A stretch of 13,781 nt of DNA from Pseudomonadota bacterium (GCA_016702545.1 JADJDT010000009.1:1-13781); one strand, 5' to 3'. Shown: positions 1 to 7,640, counted from the first letter of the stretch. Notes: generated from the sequence alone by a model not told the origin. Numbers and translations: made by a program.

Positions 1-1969
1 GGCTCTTGCGCGCGTCGTCGCCGCGGGGCGCGCCGCTGGGGCCCTTGGGGCGGCCGCCGGCCGCGGGAAGATCGTCCTGGTAGATCTGCGACGGCTTCTT
101 GACGTAGGTTTCGATCGGCTGCTTGAGCTTGCCGCGGATCGTGCCCTCGAGGACGTTGACCGGTAGGGGCGGGGTCAGCTCGTAGTAGTAGCCGCGCGTG
201 TGCAGGTTGATCTGGAACTCCTCGCCGCGGTGCTCGAAGCGGTGCGTATAGGCCAAGCGGAGCTGGCCGAGCCGCTTGAACTTGCGGTGGCGCAGCACGA
301 AGGAGAAGAGCCGCACCGCCTGGAAATTACGCAGGCGATGGCAGCCGTGCGAGAAGCCGCTGAAGACGCTCATGTAGTTCACGGTGCCGTGGGTCCGTAC
401 CTGATTGTCGGCGCCGCCCGCGGTGACGTGAAACGCAGCGACCAGGCCGTAGGCCGAGGCGTAGCCGGGACCAAAGGCGCTCTGCGCCACGCGCAGGCCG
501 CTGCCCCCGGCCTTGACCAGATCCCGGCTGGGCGTGAGCTTGGGTGGCACCCAGACCGGGCCGGCGACGATGTTCTTCCAGACGCGCCGACCGATGTCGG
601 AGACCTTGTACTTGTAGAACTCCTCGTTGCCGCGCATCTCCTTCTGCCAGCTGCCGATCGTGGTGCGCCAGCGCACCAGCGGGATCAGCTGTCCGCGGTA
701 GCGCGTGTAGACGGTCATCGAGGGCAGGCGCGAGCGCGGCTGAGCGAGGGGGCGGCCGCGCGCGTCGAAGGGCAGGTCGTACCAGACGTCGCCGCGATCG
801 GTCACGACGGACAGATCCATCGGATCCGCGTGGTACTCCGGCAGCGCGGGCAGCCGGACACCGACCAAGAAGCGTGCGAAGCCCCCGCGGCCCGGCTGGC
901 GCACGAAGGCCAGGCCTCGGTCGGGGTCGGTCAGCCCGAGCGCCCTGAGCGTCGCCTGCGCCACCTGTCCGATCAGATCCTGGACCTGCTGCGTGGTGCC
1001 CGCGGCCGTGCGGTAGCTCGCCGTCGAGCTGCCATCCTCGACCACGCCGGCGGCGCTGACGGCGCGCTCGGCGATCACGCGCTTGAGCGCCTCGAAGTTG
1101 CTCTCGCGCGCGCCGCGCCCGAGGGCGCGAGCGGTCTCCTCATGGATGAAGCCCGAGCCGTAGATGTTGTGCTTGCGCTCGAAGCGGCGCAAAGCCTCGC
1201 GCACCGCCCAGGTCACCTGGCCGCGCGCCGGTTGAGGTGTACGACCCTCGTAGAGCCCCTCACAGGCCAGCCGCTCGTGCAGGGCGAGCAGTGCGCGCCG
1301 CTGCCACTGCAGGCGGCGGTAGCTCTCGGCCGCGCGGCGGTGGGTCGGGTCGAGCAGCAGTCGCTCGAGGCTGCGGTTGCCGGCGCTCTGCTGCGCGGCG
1401 ACGAAGGCGGCCTTGGCCTGGCGGTACTGCTGGTCTAGCCGTGCGCTGCTGGCCTCATCGATGGCGCGCACGGGTCCGTAGTATTCGCGGAAGGCAGCGG
1501 TGTCGAGCGCCCCGTAGCAGCTCTTGGCCTCGTCCTCGAGCCAGCGCTGCTGGAGCACGCCGAGCGCCGGTGGAATCCCGTAGACCTCGAGGTAGTTCTG
1601 GGCACCGCGCCGCAGGCGGGCCCCATCGAGATCGATGCGATCGTTGGCCAGCGCGATGTAGTCGTCGAGGTACTCGTTCGGCTTGCTGTCCTGCTCGCCG
1701 GGAGTCTGGGGCCAGAAGATATTGGGCGCCCAGTCATCGCTGAGGTCGATGATGGTGAAGCCGAGGCGGCGGGCGTCATCGAGGTCCATCGCCCGTCGCT
1801 GGCCGTCGAGATAGGCCCAGACGCGGCGCTCGGCGGTGACCTGCTCGGGCGGGCGCGGGCGCCAGGCGCCGGCGGCGGGGTCCTGCGCGCGGCTGCCACG
1901 GCTCGCGCCCAAGGCGGTGGCGAGGCAGCAGATGATCAGCACGGCGGAACGGCGTTTAGGTCGAAGCAA
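1..1969 (-). CDS. Large secreted L,D-transpeptidase (YkuD family) with peptidoglycan-binding domain, C-terminus off the window
   Basis: One open frame runs on the minus strand from 1969 to the left edge (at least 656 residues), so it is partial. I chose the TTG at 1969 because AGGAG lies 8 nt upstream and it gives a good signal peptide: basic RPKRR, hydrophobic AVLIICCLATALG, then a polar stretch ending near RAQ. A GTG at 1942 is the alternative. Residues about 250-285 resemble a PG_binding_1 repeat (VREALRRFERKHNIYGSGF then EETARAL). The catalytic YkuD region has His527-Gly, then SHGCHRL with His541 and Cys543; this HG...SHGC signature defines L,D-transpeptidases, which make 3-3 crosslinks in peptidoglycan or anchor proteins to it. 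A Pro/Gly-rich tail (GGRPKGPSGAPRG) follows. At over 650 residues it is much longer than simple 300-residue ErfK-type enzymes; the region between signal peptide and binding domain is unrecognised. It acts in the periplasm. Family assignment is firm; the exact substrate is not known. Confidence 0.9.
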   Translation of the reverse strand, partial: MLRPKRRSAVLIICCLATALGASRGSRAQDPAAGAWRPRPPEQVTAERRVWAYLDGQRRAMDLDDARRLGFTIIDLSDDWAPNIFWPQTPGEQDSKPNEYLDDYIALANDRIDLDGARLRRGAQNYLEVYGIPPALGVLQQRWLEDEAKSCYGALDTAAFREYYGPVRAIDEASSARLDQQYRQAKAAFVAAQQSAGNRSLERLLLDPTHRRAAESYRRLQWQRRALLALHERLACEGLYEGRTPQPARGQVTWAVREALRRFERKHNIYGSGFIHEETARALGRGARESNFEALKRVIAERAVSAAGVVEDGSSTASYRTAAGTTQQVQDLIGQVAQATLRALGLTDPDRGLAFVRQPGRGGFARFLVGVRLPALPEYHADPMDLSVVTDRGDVWYDLPFDARGRPLAQPRSRLPSMTVYTRYRGQLIPLVRWRTTIGSWQKEMRGNEEFYKYKVSDIGRRVWKNIVAGPVWVPPKLTPSRDLVKAGGSGLRVAQSAFGPGYASAYGLVAAFHVTAGGADNQVRTHGTVNYMSVFSGFSHGCHRLRNFQAVRLFSFVLRHRKFKRLGQLRLAYTHRFEHRGEEFQINLHTRGYYYELTPPLPVNVLEGTIRGKLKQPIETYVKKPSQIYQDDLPAAGGRPKGPSGAPRGDDARKS

Positions 1970-1977
1970 CGGCGAAG

Positions 1978-1982
1978 CTCCT
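1978..1982 (-). promoter_or_regulatory. Ribosome binding site deciding a TTG start for the L,D-transpeptidase
   Basis: The minus strand reads AGGAG here, 8 nt before TTG at 1969-1967. No comparable site precedes the next in-frame candidate, GTG 1942, and starting there would remove the basic part of the signal peptide. Confidence 0.6.
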
Positions 1983-1998
1983 GGTTGAAGCCACGAGG

Positions 1999-2014
1999 CC
2001 CTCCGCGGGGAGGG
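1999..2014 (-). other. Short hairpin in the putative 5' leader of the L,D-transpeptidase gene
   Basis: CCCTCC-GCGG-GGAGGG forms a 6-bp stem with a 4-nt loop between the candidate -10 box and the TTG start. In minus orientation it lies about 30 nt before the start codon, so it could affect initiation. This is visible in the sequence only; no function is established. Confidence 0.35.
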
Positions 2015-2019
2015 TGCGG

Positions 2020-2050
2020 ATTGTATGAGCCGCCGGCGCGCGCGGGTCAA
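2020..2050 (-). promoter_or_regulatory. Candidate sigma70-like promoter of the L,D-transpeptidase gene
   Basis: On the minus strand TTGACC (2050-2045) is followed after 19 nt by TACAAT (2025-2020), about 50 nt before the TTG start. The -10 matches 5/6 and the -35 matches 5/6 of the consensus, but the 19-bp spacer is longer than ideal. The -35 abuts the 14-bp tandem repeat block. Confidence 0.4.
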
Positions 2051-2120
2051 TGGTCGGCGGCGCGTGCTCGGCGGCCCATGCTCGGCGGCAGATGCTCGGT
2101 GGCAGATGCTCGGCGGCAGG
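2051..2120. repeat. Five tandem 14-bp units between divergent genes
   Basis: Consensus TGCTCGGCGGCAGA. Units are at 2051-2064 (diverged, TGGTCGGCGGCGCG), 2065-2078, 2079-2092, 2093-2106 and 2107-2120, with a partial sixth (TGCTTGCC) after. The central units differ from each other by only one or two bases. The period is not a multiple of 3 and no credible gene covers it. It lies between the two divergent genes, next to the candidate promoter of the transpeptidase. It may be a variable-number repeat or a set of repeated protein-binding sites. Confidence 0.85.
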
Positions 2121-2180
2121 TGCTTGCCTTGGTCGGGGACTTCGGTCAGGCTCGCGCCGGCGTCGGCAGAGGTGGCGTCC

Positions 2181-2226
2181 TTCATTAACGGCGGCCTTCA
2201 TTAACGGCGGCCTTCATTAACGGCGG
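2181..2226. repeat. Three tandem 16-bp units just upstream of ispG
   Basis: TTCATTAACGGCGGCC occurs at 2181-2196 and 2197-2212, and its first 14 bases again at 2213-2226, ending 11 nt before the ispG ATG at 2238. The copies are identical over the shared bases, which points to recent duplication. The AT-rich core CATTAA stands out in a GC-rich background and could be a repeated regulatory site, or simply slippage. No clear Shine-Dalgarno sequence lies between the last copy and the ATG. Confidence 0.9.
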
Positions 2227-2237
2227 GTGGTCGAGCG

Positions 2238-3476
2238 ATGATTCAGGGGCAGCGTCGAGTGGCGGTTGCGGTGCGCGTGGGTCACGTCGTGGTGGGCGGG
2301 TCGGACGCGGTCGTCGTGCAGTCGATGACCAACACCGACACGGCCGATGCGCGGGGCACCGCCGAACAGGTGGCTGCGCTCGCGCGGGCCGGCTCGGAGC
2401 TGGTGCGCATCACCGTCAACAACGAGGCCGCGGCGCAGGCCGTGCCCGAGATCCGCCAGCGCCTCGACGACGCGGGCGTCGACGTGCCCTTGATCGGCGA
2501 CTTTCACTACAACGGCCATCAGCTCCTGCCGCAGTTCCAGGGCATGGCGCGGGCGCTGGCCAAGTACCGCATCAATCCGGGCAACGTCGGGGCCGCGCGT
2601 CGCCACGACGACAACTTCCGCACGATCATCGAGCAGGCCATCGCCCACGGCAAGGCGGTGCGCATCGGCGTCAACTGGGGCTCGCTCGACAAGCAGCTGC
2701 TGACGCAGCTGATGGACGAGAACGCCAAGTCCGCCAAGCCCCTCTCCGGCCGCGACGTGATGATCGAGGCGATGTTGGCCTCGGCGCTGCGCTCCGCCGA
2801 GGCGGCGCAGGGTTACGGTTTGGGCCAGGATCGCATCGTGCTGAGCGCCAAGGTCTCGACCGTCCGCGACCTCTGGGACGTCTACGAGCGGCTGGCCGAG
2901 CGCGGCAGCTACGCGCTGCACCTGGGCCTGACCGAGGCGGGGATGGGCGCCAAGGGCATCGTCGCCAGCACGGCGGCGCTGGCGCCGCTCTTGGCGCGCG
3001 GCATCGGCGACACGATCCGCGTCTCGCTGACGCCGGCGCCGGGGGCCGACCGCGCGCTCGAGGTCGAGGTAGCGCAGCAGATCCTGCAGACGATGGGCCT
3101 GCGCGCCTTTACGCCCTCGGTCACGGCCTGTCCCGGCTGCGGGCGCACGACCTCGACGCTCTTTCAAGAGCTGGCGGCCGAGGTACAGGAAGACCTCAAG
3201 CGCAAGATGCGCGAGTGGCGGCTGCGCTATCCGCGCGTCGAGACGCTGCGCGTGGCCGTGATGGGCTGTGTGGTCAACGGCCCCGGTGAGTCGAAGCACT
3301 CCGATATCGGCATCAGCCTGCCGGGCACGGGAGAGGCGCCGCGCGCGCCGGTCTACGTCGACGGCAAGCTGCACTGCACCCTCGAGGGCCCGACCATCGC
3401 CGCCGACTTCGGCCGGCTGGTCGACAGCTACGTCGAGCGCCGCTTCGGCCAGGCGGGCGCGGTCGGCGCGAGTTAG
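2238..3476 (+). CDS. ispG: 4-hydroxy-3-methylbut-2-en-1-yl diphosphate synthase (IspG/GcpE)
   Basis: A 412-residue protein and a clear member of the IspG family. It reduces ME-cPP to HMBPP with a [4Fe-4S] cluster, the penultimate step of the MEP isoprenoid pathway, in the cytoplasm. The N-terminus carries the typical VVVQSMTNTDT motif and the TIM-barrel half includes IGDFHYNG and RINPGNVG. Cluster ligands are visible at Cys298 and Cys301 (CPGCGR), Cys344 (MGCVVNGPGE) and the family Glu351. Length and both domains match the compact bacterial form, and the ATG at 2238 gives the usual short N-terminus. No strong ribosome site is seen; three 16-bp repeats sit immediately upstream. Its stop codon overlaps that of the convergent HAD gene by two bases, leaving no room for a dedicated terminator. 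Confidence 0.97.
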   Translation: MIQGQRRVAVAVRVGHVVVGGSDAVVVQSMTNTDTADARGTAEQVAALARAGSELVRITVNNEAAAQAVPEIRQRLDDAGVDVPLIGDFHYNGHQLLPQFQGMARALAKYRINPGNVGAARRHDDNFRTIIEQAIAHGKAVRIGVNWGSLDKQLLTQLMDENAKSAKPLSGRDVMIEAMLASALRSAEAAQGYGLGQDRIVLSAKVSTVRDLWDVYERLAERGSYALHLGLTEAGMGAKGIVASTAALAPLLARGIGDTIRVSLTPAPGADRALEVEVAQQILQTMGLRAFTPSVTACPGCGRTTSTLFQELAAEVQEDLKRKMREWRLRYPRVETLRVAVMGCVVNGPGESKHSDIGISLPGTGEAPRAPVYVDGKLHCTLEGPTIAADFGRLVDSYVERRFGQAGAVGAS

Positions 3477-4135
3477 AGCAGATTGAGCAGCTCGGGAGGC
3501 CGCTCGAGCAGGCGGGCGGGAGCTCGCTCGCGCAGCTGCTCGGGGCGGAAGCCCCACAGTACGCCGACGGGCACCATCGCGGCGGCTTGCGCGGTCTCGA
3601 GGTCGATCGCGGTGTCGCCGACGTAGAGGCAGCCTTCCGGGGCGGCCCCGAGCGCCTCGGCGATCGCAAGTGCTGCGGTCGGGTCGGGCTTCTTCGGCAC
3701 GCCCTCGCGCGCGCCCCGCACCTCGGCGAAGGGGCTGCCGGGAAAGAGCGCGGCGACGATGCGCGCGGTCAGATCGTCGGCCTTGTTCGAGAGCACGGCC
3801 AGGCGCAGGCCGCGCGCCGTGAGCGCCGCGAGCAGCTCGCTGATGCCCGGGTAGGGGCGGGTCTGCTCGACCAGGCCGGCGAGGTAACGCGGGCGCCAGA
3901 GCGCCACGCAGGCGGCGACCGACACCGGGTCCCGGCGCTCGGGCGGCAGGGCGCGCTGGGCCATCGGCTCGACGCCGTCGCCGATGAAGTCGCGATAGGC
4001 GGCCGGCGCGTGGCCGCGCAGGCCGAGCTCGGCCAGCGCGGCGTTCATCGCCGTGGCGATGTCGGCCAACGAATCGACGAGGGTGCCGTCGAGATCGAAG
4101 ATCACCGCGCTCGGGCGCGGGCCGCGGGCGCTCAT
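3473..4135 (-). CDS. gph: HAD-superfamily phosphatase, phosphoglycolate phosphatase type
   Basis: A 220-residue protein with all four HAD motifs. Motif I is FDLDGTLVDS (nucleophile Asp14, acid/base Asp16), motif II is VLSNK (Ser116), motif III is the Lys in PKKPDP (148/149), and motif IV is GDTAIDLE (Asp174, Asp178). The helical cap between motifs I and II (about 22-95) and the overall length fit the Gph/PGP class that removes phosphate from 2-phosphoglycolate, but substrate range in this class is broad, so the gene symbol is tentative. The ATG at 4135 overlaps the HIT stop as ATGA, implying translational coupling. The frame continues upstream, but only across the HIT gene, so the longer start is not credible. 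It converges on ispG with overlapping stop codons. Confidence 0.9.
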   Translation of the reverse strand: MSARGPRPSAVIFDLDGTLVDSLADIATAMNAALAELGLRGHAPAAYRDFIGDGVEPMAQRALPPERRDPVSVAACVALWRPRYLAGLVEQTRPYPGISELLAALTARGLRLAVLSNKADDLTARIVAALFPGSPFAEVRGAREGVPKKPDPTAALAIAEALGAAPEGCLYVGDTAIDLETAQAAAMVPVGVLWGFRPEQLRERAPARLLERPPELLNLL

Positions 4136-4560
4136 TGCGCGCTCGCCGCCACGGCGGCGGCCAGGCGCTCGGCCAGCGCAGCGCCGTCGGCGCCCTCGAG
4201 CCGGCCGGCGGGCCAACCGACGCCCAGCCCGCTCTGCGCGTCGGGCTTGGGGATGATGTGGAAGTGCACGTGCATCACGGCCTGGTGCGCCACGCTGCCG
4301 TTGTTCTGCAGCACGTTGTAGCCCGCCGCGCCGGTCACCGCGACCACCGCCCGGCACAGCCGCGGCAGCACGCGCCCCAAGGCCGCGGCCGCGTCGTCCG
4401 AGAGCGCATCGAGCGTGACCGCGGGCTCCTTCGGAATCAGCAGCGTGTGCCCCGGGGCCAGCGGGCTGACATCGAGGAAGGCCAGCACCTGGTCGTCCTC
4501 GTAGACCTTGTGACACGGAATTTCACCGCGAAGGATGCGGGCAAAGATGGTCTCAGGCAT
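4132..4560 (-). CDS. HIT-family nucleotide hydrolase/transferase (Hint/HinT-like)
   Basis: A 142-residue protein of typical HIT size. It begins with the family N-terminus (ETIFARILRGEIPCHKVYED), has the APGHTLLIPK strand, and ends in the histidine triad HVHFHII (His97, His99, His101), where the middle His is the nucleophile that takes up AMP. Known relatives hydrolyse AMP-lysine or other adenosine phosphoramidates. It is the first gene of a two-gene unit, and its TGA overlaps the HAD start by 4 nt. Upstream, TAGATT preceded by TG (minus strand, 4572-4567) could be an extended -10 very close to the ATG, which would give an almost leaderless message. No Shine-Dalgarno sequence is seen, which agrees with that idea but does not prove it. 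The family is certain; the physiological substrate is not. Confidence 0.93.
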   Translation of the reverse strand: MPETIFARILRGEIPCHKVYEDDQVLAFLDVSPLAPGHTLLIPKEPAVTLDALSDDAAAALGRVLPRLCRAVVAVTGAAGYNVLQNNGSVAHQAVMHVHFHIIPKPDAQSGLGVGWPAGRLEGADGAALAERLAAAVAASAQ

Positions 4561-4662
4561 GGGCGGAATCTAGCACAGGGCGCGGCGGGGAAGGGGGGCC
4601 CGATGGTGCGCCTTTCGGGAAACCGGGCGTTCGCTCAGGGGGACGCGAGGCGCCTAGACCCC

Positions 4663-5601
4663 TCAGTTCGAGCGATCCAGGCTAGCCGTCATGGAACGCA
4701 GGCTGTTGCTGGCGAGAAGGGCGCGAGTGACTCCGGCCGTCCGCCCCCTCCGAGCGCCGATGCCGGCGCTGTGTCGTGACGCACGAACGGCAAGCAATGC
4801 TTTGCCGACTTTCTCCATGTCTCCGCAGCGACCCGCGCAAGTTGCAGCGAAGCCCCAGCGGACCTGGGCATCCTGCATGCGCGCGTCGTATCCGGGCAAG
4901 GTGCCGCGCGCGACGGCGCTCCGCTGGGGGAGATTCATCCCCTGGGCCGCTCGCTCCAGGTGCTCTCTTGCGCGTTTGCTAATCGCGGTGAGTCGCCACC
5001 CCGCCGCAGCGAGTCGCGCGCCTTCGAGGGGCCGGGACACGGAGGGCCGGCCTTGTCTAAGACCTCGATATCCAACCTGACGCTCACCCAGCAACGTTCG
5101 GCGCTCGCCCGCCAGCCACGCCGCGGCCGTTCCCAACCCATGGCCTCCCGAGAACCGACTTGCGGCGGGGCCCTGGCCAACGGGATGCAACCGCTTCGAC
5201 CAAGGCGGTTCGGCACGCCGCGTTGCCATCGCAATTGGGCGCCGCCCCGATGGGGTGCCGGCCACGCGGCGGTAACTTGCCCAAGGGTTAGGTTCGTCGG
5301 TGACGGGCCCATGCTCCAGGCCGGGGAACGTGAGCGGCATGCGGCCACGCTGCGCCTGGCGACTCCGCATCTGGTCCGCGAAACGCCGTTCGCTCCTTGG
5401 TTGAAGCCTCGTGGTCGCCGCCCGCCAGTCGTTGTCGGCCTTGCGAACCGTGGGCCCACCAAGGTCCGCGGTGCTTCTCGGCTCCCCGCCGCGGCCGGCC
5501 GCCGCCGGCCGGCTGCCGCCCAGCGCGAGGGCCAGGGCGATCGCGAGCGCGCAGGTGCGCGCTGCGTTGGGCCCCGCTCGATGTGCTGGAGAATGAATCA
5601 T
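4663..5601 (-). CDS. Possible secreted protein of unknown function, atypical composition
   Basis: An open frame of 312 codons that I do not recognise. In favour: the N-terminus looks like a real signal peptide (Arg-containing start, hydrophobic CALAIALALALGG, then SRPAAAG at about residues 17-37); GGAG lies 4 nt before the ATG; a promoter-like pair lies about 80 nt upstream; and in the last quarter the second codon position is GC-poor compared with the other two, as in genes. Against: in the middle section G/C is about 70% at all three positions, unlike neighbours, and the protein is rich in Arg, Pro, Gly and Ala, as shadow frames are. It could be a transferred gene, a decayed gene with indels in the middle, or a partly spurious frame. 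Three Cys are visible, at residue 17 and in ATCAGRCGD. The downstream HIT gene is on the same strand after 102 bp. Confidence 0.45.
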   Translation of the reverse strand: MIHSPAHRAGPNAARTCALAIALALALGGSRPAAAGRGGEPRSTADLGGPTVRKADNDWRAATTRLQPRSERRFADQMRSRQAQRGRMPLTFPGLEHGPVTDEPNPWASYRRVAGTPSGRRPIAMATRRAEPPWSKRLHPVGQGPAASRFSGGHGLGTAAAWLAGERRTLLGERQVGYRGLRQGRPSVSRPLEGARLAAAGWRLTAISKRAREHLERAAQGMNLPQRSAVARGTLPGYDARMQDAQVRWGFAATCAGRCGDMEKVGKALLAVRASRHSAGIGARRGRTAGVTRALLASNSLRSMTASLDRSN

Positions 5602-5679
5602 CGGACTCCAACCGACTCAACGAAGCGATCCACGACCGCCACCAACCACCGGGTCCGCGACGCTCAGGAGCGAAGCTCG

Positions 5680-5708
5680 TTTATAACCGATCGTCCCTGC
5701 CCTGGCCA
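5680..5708 (-). promoter_or_regulatory. Candidate promoter for the possible secreted protein
   Basis: The minus strand reads TGGCCA (5708-5703), 17 nt, TATAAA (5685-5680). The -10 matches 5/6 and the -35 4/6 of the sigma70 consensus with ideal spacing, about 80 nt before the ATG at 5601. The AT-rich TTTATAA stands out in this GC-rich region. Confidence 0.4.
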
Positions 5709-5994
5709 CCGGCTTTCTGCGCGCGGGGGGTGAGGGGTCTGGACGCGTAGGCTTACGCCAAGCAGCCAGCGTGCCAGTGGCGCGCCCCTCGGGGCGGGGC
5801 GTTGGGCGGGGGCCACGGGCACGTAATCTCAGCGGTCTAGCCCGCGAGCGGGAGCGCGGGCGGGGAGGAGCGCGCGGTGGTGGCCAAAGCGTTGGCCGCT
5901 GCTTGGCTTTCGATCTCACCGAAAATCGGTCATGGGCGCGCGGTGGCCAGGGGAGGTCTGGTACATTGCCCCGGCGGCAGCCGGGGGGTGGGCG
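5709..5994. other. Intergenic stretch upstream of malQ; small palindromes only
   Basis: No supported gene. It contains a perfect 5-bp inverted repeat ACCGA-AAA-TCGGT (5918-5930) that could be an operator or a small hairpin 65 bp before malQ, and a GC-rich palindrome CCCGC-GA-GCGGG further upstream. TACATT (5962-5967) is a weak -10 candidate without a matching -35. No tRNA-like cloverleaf was seen. Confidence 0.4.
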
Positions 5995-7551
5995 ATGGAG
6001 CTGGAACGTTGCAGCGGGGTGGTGCTTCACCCGACGGCGCTGCCGGGGCCGCAGGGCCTCGGCACGCTGGGCGATGCGGCCTATCGCTTCGTCGACTGGC
6101 TGGCTGCGGCCGGGCAGCAGCTCTGGCAGCTCTGCCCCTTGGGCCCGACGGGCTTCGGCAACTCGCCCTATCAGTGCTTCTCGGCCTTCGCCGGCAATCC
6201 GCTGCTGATCGACCTCGAGCGCCTGCAGCGCGCCGGTTGGCTCGGCGCCGACGACCTGGTGCCCGAGCCGCCCTTCGACGTGACGCGCGTGGACTACGAG
6301 CGGGTCATCGCCTTCGTCTGGCCGCGCTTGGAGCGGGCGCACGCGCGCTTTCGCGAGCGCGCGACGCCGGCGATGCGCGAGGAGCTGGCGCGCTTCTGCG
6401 CCGATCAGGCCGCGTGGCTCGACGACTACGCGCTCTTCATGGCGATCAAGCGGGCTGCCGACGGGGCGGCGTGGGCGCACTGGGACGAGCCGCTGCGCTT
6501 GCGCCAGCCGGCAGCGCTGGCGCGCGCGCGCGCCGAGCTGGCGGAGGGCGTGGCGCTGCAGCAGTTCGTGCAGTACGTGTTTCATGGGCAGTGGCAGCAG
6601 CTCCGGGCGCACGCGCAGGGGCAGGGCGTGCGGCTGGTGGGTGACCTGCCGATCTACGTCGCCTACGACAGCGCGGAGGTCTGGGCGCAGCGCGCGCTCT
6701 TCGCGCTCGACGCGCAGGGCCGGCCGACCGCGGTCGCCGGGGTGCCACCCGACTACTTCAGCGCCACCGGGCAGCGCTGGGGGAATCCGCTCTACGACTG
6801 GGTCGAGCACTACGAGATCGGCTTCGCCTGGTGGATCGCCGTCGTGCGCGCGAAGCTCGCCAGCTACGACCTGTTCCGCGTCGATCACTTCCGCGGCTTC
6901 GCGGCCTACTGGGCCGTGCCGGCCGATCAGCCGACGGCGCAGCACGGGCGCTGGGAGCCGGGGCCGGGGGCGGCGCTCTTCCTGGCGCTGACCAAGGCGC
7001 TCGGCCCGCTGCCGATCCTCGCCGAGGGGGGGTGATCACGCCGGACGTGATCGCGCTGCGCGAGCAGTTCCACTACCCGGGGATGAAGATCCTGCAGTTC
7101 GCCTTCGACTCGGCCGAGGCGAGCGAGTTCCGGCCGCACACCTATCCGCCGCGCTGCGTGGTCTACACCGGCACGCACGACAACGACACGATCCTCGGCT
7201 GGTACGCCAAGGCCTCGGCGGCCGACCGCGCCTACGCCGAGGCGTATCTCGGCGCCCGCGGGCCCGACGTGGCGTGGGACTTCGTGCGGGCGGCCTGGGC
7301 CTCGCCCGCGTTGGTGGCGATGGCGCCCTTGCAGGACCTGCTCGGCCTGGGGAGCGAGGCGCGCTTCAACGTGCCCGGCACGCCGACCGGCAACTGGGAG
7401 TGGCGCTGCGCCGAGGGGGCGCTGACGCCGGCCTTGGCCGCGCGCCTCAAGCGCTTGAGCGATGTCTGCTGCCGCGCCGAGGACCCGCTGCGCAAGCCCA
7501 AGCCGCGCTCGGGGCCGCTGCCGCCCGCCCGTCCAGCGCACGAGCCGGGCC

Positions 7552-7640
7552 ACGGGGGCGGGGGGCCCCGCGCGGCCGGGGGGCCGGGGGCCGGGGGGGG
7601 CAGGGGGCAGCGGGGGCCCCCCCCCCCGGGGGGGGGCCGG
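7552..7640. repeat. Extreme G/C homopolymer tract at the 3' end of malQ
   Basis: About 90 bases almost entirely of G and C runs: repeated G5, G6 and G8 runs, then C11 (7617-7627) directly followed by G9 (7628-7636). At least eight runs of five or more G lie on one strand, so it could form G-quadruplexes or a C/G hairpin. It codes for a Gly/Pro/Arg tail in the broken malQ frame that has no counterpart in the family. Misassembly or poly-G read artefact is a serious alternative. Confidence 0.8.

Noticed and set aside
200..1438. Long plus-strand open frame of 412 codons
   Set aside because: It is the antisense shadow of the L,D-transpeptidase; the minus-strand frame carries the HG...SHGC catalytic motif and a signal peptide, while this frame has no recognisable motif.
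1956..2201. Minus-strand frame of 81 codons covering the tandem repeats
   Set aside because: It overlaps the promoter and start of the transpeptidase in another frame and merely translates the 14-bp repeats; composition is Arg/Pro/Ala-rich.
2051..2226. CRISPR array
   Set aside because: The tandem units are 14 and 16 bp with no spacers between them, and there are no cas genes.
2217..3557. 446-codon minus-strand frame
   Set aside because: Antisense shadow of ispG, rich in Arg, Ala, His and Asp, with no domain signal.
4960..5733. 257-codon plus-strand frame
   Set aside because: Antisense to the possible secreted protein; it has no signal peptide, ribosome site or domain, and begins inside the other frame.
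5617..6945. 442-codon minus-strand frame
   Set aside because: Shadow of malQ: the plus strand encodes an unmistakable GH77 protein over the same bases.
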